Assembly (NCBI RefSeq): GCF_023715745.1
Contig: NZ_JAMBOV010000004.1
Coordinates: forward strand, 186,001 to 250,000
Reading direction: 5' to 3'
DNA: 64,000 nt
Source: Microbacterium oleivorans
Lineage (GTDB): Bacteria; Actinomycetota; Actinomycetes; Actinomycetales; Microbacteriaceae
A program made the position numbers and the translations under genes. Every line of letters starts with the position of its first letter. The first letter of the stretch is position 1. Below, piece by piece: positions 60,755 to 64,000 of the stretch. The notes beneath the pieces were generated by a model, which made no database searches, was not told the DNA's origin, and was given only the letters and a program-made list of their open reading frames with translations.

Positions 60755-61315
60755 TTATGCCCGACGCGTGCGGCGGACCGAGGTCGCGACCGCGATGCTC
60801 GCACCGGCGAGGACGAGGACGCCGCCGCCGACCCAGAGGCCGAGGAGTGCGTCACCGTCGAAACCGGTCTCGCCGAGAACCGGACCACCGGCGCTGCCGC
60901 CGTCCGAGCCGCCGGCGGCCGCGGCGACCCCGAAGGTCGTCGACGCGGACGTGCCGCTCTCGAGACCCACCGCGGAGAGCGTGTACTCGCCCGAGGCGTT
61001 GGACGGGAGGGTGACCTCGACGGAAGCGTTTCCGTCTGCGTCCGCAGCCTTCGTGGTGGAGGTCGAGCTGACGGCGAAGGAAACGAACGCGAGCGTCGCC
61101 CCGGCGCCGTTCTCACCGGTGAGGGTGAACTGCACACCCTCATTCGGCTGGAAGTCAGCGAAGGTGAAGGTTCCGGTGCCACCGGGAGCGATCGTCCCAG
61201 GGGAGCTCTCGACCACGGGGGAGGGAGTGTAGGCGCTCGCGACGGCCGGTGCCGCGAAGACCGCCGCGATGGCGACGGCGAGAGCCGCCGCGGCCTTGCT
61301 GATCTTGTGCTTCAT
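60755..61315 (-). CDS. Small secreted surface protein with sortase-type C-terminus
   Basis: Encodes 186 residues. A signal peptide with predicted cleavage after ASA (residues 27-29) is followed by an Ig-like beta domain (PGTIAPGGTGTFTFADFQP). A Gly/Ser linker leads to LGETG (147-151), a hydrophobic helix and RRTRRA. This is the layout of a cell-wall sorting signal, with LGETG in place of LPXTG; actinobacterial LAXTG-type signals are similar. No sortase gene lies in the window. It faces truA, with the bidirectional terminator between. Confidence 0.8.
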   Translation of the reverse strand: MKHKISKAAAALAVAIAAVFAAPAVASAYTPSPVVESSPGTIAPGGTGTFTFADFQPNEGVQFTLTGENGAGATLAFVSFAVSSTSTTKAADADGNASVEVTLPSNASGEYTLSAVGLESGTSASTTFGVAAAAGGSDGGSAGGPVLGETGFDGDALLGLWVGGGVLVLAGASIAVATSVRRTRRA

Positions 61316-61538
61316 GGTGCTTCTTTCGGTCGTCGTGAGTTCGAGGCGCAGACGGCAAAAGAAGATCCAACCGACCGCCCCCCGTTGGTTGGACACTGCA
61401 AGTATTCAGGAATCGCTCAGGAACAGCAACTATGGCGGGTTTCCATCAGGTAAACACTGTCGCGCCTCGACACATCGGGCGCGCCCGGCGCCCGGCGTCC
61501 GCGCTTGTAGACTGACGGCACCGCAGGGAGGGGTCATG

Positions 61539-62162
61539 ATGCGGATGAGAACCATGCGTCTGGCCGCTGCCGCAGCGGTCGTCGGAAGCGCCGTCGTGCT
61601 GTCGGGCTGCGGCCCGTCGCCCTGGGCGTTGCAGAGTCCGACGCCGTCTGCTCCGCCGGTCGTGTCGAGCCCCCCGGTCGTGGTTGCCCCGCCGGTGGAG
61701 AACGACCTCTCGAGCGGTTCGACCCAGCGGGACCTGAAGGCCGGCGCCGTGAGTGTGGCCGTCAACTACTGGTCCGACCTGCGGATGGATCGGTGGACGG
61801 CCAACGCCGTCAAACCCGTCAGTCTGTCGCTGGTGACGACCATCACGCCCAACGACGGACAGAAGGTGTACCTGCAGAAGGCCACCATGCTCGCCGTTCC
61901 GGCGAACGCCGAGGAGACCTTCCCCGCCCTGGACCCGCAGGTCGACGAGGCGAGCGTGAAGAACGGCTACCTGGTCCTGAAGCCGTACAGCTATTCGCAG
62001 ACCTTCAACGTCGGTCAGGTCCCCGAGGGAGCGACCTACGTGACGCTGCAGTTCACGTACGACTTCCTCGTGCAGACCAAGCCCAAGGCCGACGAGTACG
62101 CGAAGCAGACTGCGACGGACACGGTGACCGTCGCCATCGCGCAGCAGGCGGCATCCGGCTGA
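61539..62162 (+). CDS. Lipoprotein of unknown function
   Basis: Encodes 207 residues if translation starts at the ATG placed 7 bases after GGAGG; an ATG one codon earlier is also possible. Lipobox LSGC at 21-24 with a clear signal peptide. A Pro/Val-rich linker leads to a beta-rich domain (VNYWSDLRMDRW, KVYLQKATM, YVTLQFTYDF). Similar in order and pattern to the next lipoprotein, so likely a tandem duplicate. No named family recognised. A TAGACT box at 61508-61513 could be its -10 element. Confidence 0.78.
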   Translation: MRMRTMRLAAAAAVVGSAVVLSGCGPSPWALQSPTPSAPPVVSSPPVVVAPPVENDLSSGSTQRDLKAGAVSVAVNYWSDLRMDRWTANAVKPVSLSLVTTITPNDGQKVYLQKATMLAVPANAEETFPALDPQVDEASVKNGYLVLKPYSYSQTFNVGQVPEGATYVTLQFTYDFLVQTKPKADEYAKQTATDTVTVAIAQQAASG

Positions 62163-62323
62163 ACCTCAAGAACCTCAAGATCCGGTAAAGGCCAGCGCGA
62201 GGCTTCACGAAGTCGCCGGAGAGCGGGGGTTTCCGCCCCTACGGTGAAGACGTGGCACTGGCGGCGGCGACCCGAACCCCGCCGCCGGTGCCCTCCATCC
62301 TTCACACCGAACGAGGTTCGCGC

Positions 62324-63160
62324 ATGTCCATCCGTCCCACCGCCCGTCGCCGGCTCGGCGTCGCCGCCCTGGCCGCCGCGGCTGCGCTGTCCCTCTCGGG
62401 GTGCGCCCAGGTCGTCGATGCCTTCAACTCGATCTCGGGGACGACCGAGAACGTGGCCGCCACCCCGGCTCCGAACGCGACGCCCGCAACCGGGACGACG
62501 GAGATGCCGTTCGACTCGCAGTTCACCTACGACGGCTCCGTGCAGATGACCTACGAGATCGCGGACGGGCTCGACATCATCCTCGACTTCTGGGCCGTCG
62601 ACTCCAAGCGCACCCGCGAGTGGTACCCGGACAACGCGAAGACCTTCGGCTTCGCGGTCAACGTGAAGGACACCCGCGTCGACGAGAAGGCGGTGCTCAA
62701 GCAGAAGCGTCGCGTGTACCTCTCGAACGTGTCCATCTCGTCGCAGACGGCGCAGACGTCGAACCAGGTGAGCTCGCCGTTCCAGTTCAGCGCCGACCCG
62801 CGCACGCTCGTCCCGACCGACACCATCCGCTCCAGCAAGGGGCTGCTGATCAACAGCTACCAGGGCGGTCTGCTCGTCCCCGAGACGACCATCAATCAGC
62901 TGCCGCCGGACACGTACGGCATCACGCTGCAGTTCGCGCTCGACGTCTGGGTCGAGGGCACCGCCAACGACGACAAGTCGTTCGTCCAGCAGACGGTCTA
63001 CCCCGTCATCCCGATTGCGATCTATCCTCGTGAGACAGAGACCGACGGGTCCACGGGGGGCGCGACTGACGGTACGTCGTCTGACGACGGCTCCCAGGGA
63101 ACCACGGGCTCCGACGGGTGGACCACCACCCCCGGGTCCGGCGGTCCCACCACTCCGTGA
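62324..63160 (+). CDS. Lipoprotein, paralogue of the preceding gene
   Basis: Encodes 278 residues. The signal peptide ends in lipobox LSGC. The mature domain has LDFWAVDSKRTREW, RRVYLSNVSI and YGITLQFALDVW, matching the order in the upstream lipoprotein. The C-terminal ~40 residues are Thr/Gly/Ser/Asp-rich. The start ATG follows ACGAGG. It lies 20 bases before a glycosyltransferase gene and probably shares its transcript. Confidence 0.8.
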   Translation: MSIRPTARRRLGVAALAAAAALSLSGCAQVVDAFNSISGTTENVAATPAPNATPATGTTEMPFDSQFTYDGSVQMTYEIADGLDIILDFWAVDSKRTREWYPDNAKTFGFAVNVKDTRVDEKAVLKQKRRVYLSNVSISSQTAQTSNQVSSPFQFSADPRTLVPTDTIRSSKGLLINSYQGGLLVPETTINQLPPDTYGITLQFALDVWVEGTANDDKSFVQQTVYPVIPIAIYPRETETDGSTGGATDGTSSDDGSQGTTGSDGWTTTPGSGGPTTP

Positions 63161-63180
63161 ATCCAGTTCGAGGAACCGAC

Positions 63181-64000
63181 GTGACGAGTCCGTACATCCC
63201 CGGCCCGCAGGGCTGGCAGCCCGCGCAGCCCGCAGCGGGCGCGCAGCCGCCGGCCGGCGCGTGGCCGGGTCAGGAAGCGCAGTGGGGTCAGCAGCCCACG
63301 TGGCAGGCCGCGCAGTGGCAGCAGGCTTCGCAACCCGTGCAGCCGGTTCAGCAGCCTGTTCAGCCGCAGTGGCAGCAGCCCGCGCAGCAGTGGCAGGAGC
63401 CGCAGGCGCAGTGGCAGGATGTCGCGCCGCAGGGCTCCTGGCAGACGATGCCCGATCAGGCGGGGTACGCCGCAGCTCCCGGCGGTCCGGGCGAGATCGT
63501 GCCGGTCGACGAGTTCGCCGATGACTTCGCCTCGGTCCTCGAGAACCACTCGGTGCACCGCTCGACGATCGGGTGCGTCGTGCCGGCGTACAACGAGGCC
63601 GAGTCGATCGCCGACGTCATCCGCTCGCTTCTCGAGCAGAGCCGCGTGCCCGACGTCATCCACGTCGTCGTCAACAACACGTCGGATGACACGGTCAAGA
63701 TCGCCTCCGAGTTCTCGGGGCCGCACGAGGTCGAGACCGAGCTCGGGCTGCAGTTCACCGAGGTCTTCGTCCACGACATCGGCAAGAACCCCGACAAGAA
63801 GGTCGGCGCGCTCAACTACGGCTACGCACTCGTCGAGGGGTACGACTACCTGCTCGGTGTCGACGGCGACACGACCGCCGACCGACGCGCGGTCGAGTAC
63901 CTCGAGAACGAGGCTGTGTCGGATTCGCGTATCGGCGGCATCTCGGCGATCTACACGATCGACGATCGACCCATCAAGGGCTTCATCGCCAAGTGGCTGA
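63181..64000 (+). CDS. GT2-family glycosyltransferase with Gln/Trp/Pro-rich N-terminus (3' end outside window)
   Basis: The frame runs from a GTG (GAGGAA 5 bases upstream) to the window end, 273 residues so far. Residues 1-105 are disordered and made of Gln, Trp, Pro and Ala with repeated WQQ/QWQ units. The GT-A domain starts near 128 with IGCVVPAYNEAESI, has VNNTSDDT and the metal site DGD at 228-230. The arrangement matches membrane-embedded processive GT2 enzymes (cellulose/hyaluronan-synthase-like), whose membrane helices would come later. Product unknown. Confidence 0.85.
   Translation, partial: MTSPYIPGPQGWQPAQPAAGAQPPAGAWPGQEAQWGQQPTWQAAQWQQASQPVQPVQQPVQPQWQQPAQQWQEPQAQWQDVAPQGSWQTMPDQAGYAAAPGGPGEIVPVDEFADDFASVLENHSVHRSTIGCVVPAYNEAESIADVIRSLLEQSRVPDVIHVVVNNTSDDTVKIASEFSGPHEVETELGLQFTEVFVHDIGKNPDKKVGALNYGYALVEGYDYLLGVDGDTTADRRAVEYLENEAVSDSRIGGISAIYTIDDRPIKGFIAKWL

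Overview
The window is high-G+C actinobacterial DNA. Gene order, long Ala/Lys/Glu-rich tails on several ribosomal proteins, frequent GTG starts, a short adenylate kinase and the cell-surface gene content point to Microbacteriaceae, most likely Microbacterium or a close relative (inference from gene content, not a database match). It holds most of the chromosomal transcription/translation gene block, split by a large glycan island.

Layout. 1-4.7 kb: 3' end of rpoB, then rpoC and a strong terminator. 4.7-9.8 kb: six small exported, membrane or signalling genes, including a convergent pair of related exported proteins and an FHA protein. 9.8-14.5 kb: str operon (promoter, rpsL, rpsG, fusA, tuf). 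14.6 kb: a small antitoxin-family protein. 14.9-39 kb: a surface-glycan locus inserted between tuf and rpsJ. It has a two-gene glycosyltransferase unit, a seven-gene minus-strand operon (pyruvyl transferase, GT2-GT4 fusion, GT2, GT2-GT4 fusion, asparagine-synthase-like protein, pyruvyl transferase, GT4), a divergent ABC exporter pair whose ATPase carries a transmembrane and extracytoplasmic tail, a third GT2-GT4 fusion, a clan GH-A hydrolase, a DUF4012 protein and the initiating polyprenyl phosphosugar transferase. 39-48.9 kb: S10 and spc ribosomal operons. 48.9-55.7 kb: secY-adk-map, a DsbA-like protein, then infA-rpmJ-rpsM-rpsK-rpoA-rplQ. 55.7-64 kb: an OatA-type acyltransferase, universal stress protein, PfkB kinase, truA, a sortase-type surface protein, two related lipoproteins, and a GT2 enzyme running off the end.

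How the locus may work (inference): the phosphosugar transferase starts a lipid-linked chain. The GT4/GT2 enzymes, especially three paralogous double-domain transferases, build repeats. Two pyruvyl transferases and an amidotransferase-like enzyme decorate them. The TagGH-like ABC pair exports the polymer, and the GH-A and DUF4012 proteins act outside. The product is probably a pyruvylated cell-wall glycopolymer or exopolysaccharide.

Main second-look items: three GT2-GT4 paralogues; the ABC ATPase fusion; a 12.4-kb gap in an otherwise abundant GGATGCC/GGCATCC heptamer that coincides with the core of the glycan locus; a repeated hairpin plus CACAACTGAA-type element before tuf, rpsH, infA, rpsM and rpoA; a long inverted repeat after rplQ; and loss of the S14 gene from the spc operon. 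I saw no tRNA, rRNA, CRISPR array, transposase or phage gene.
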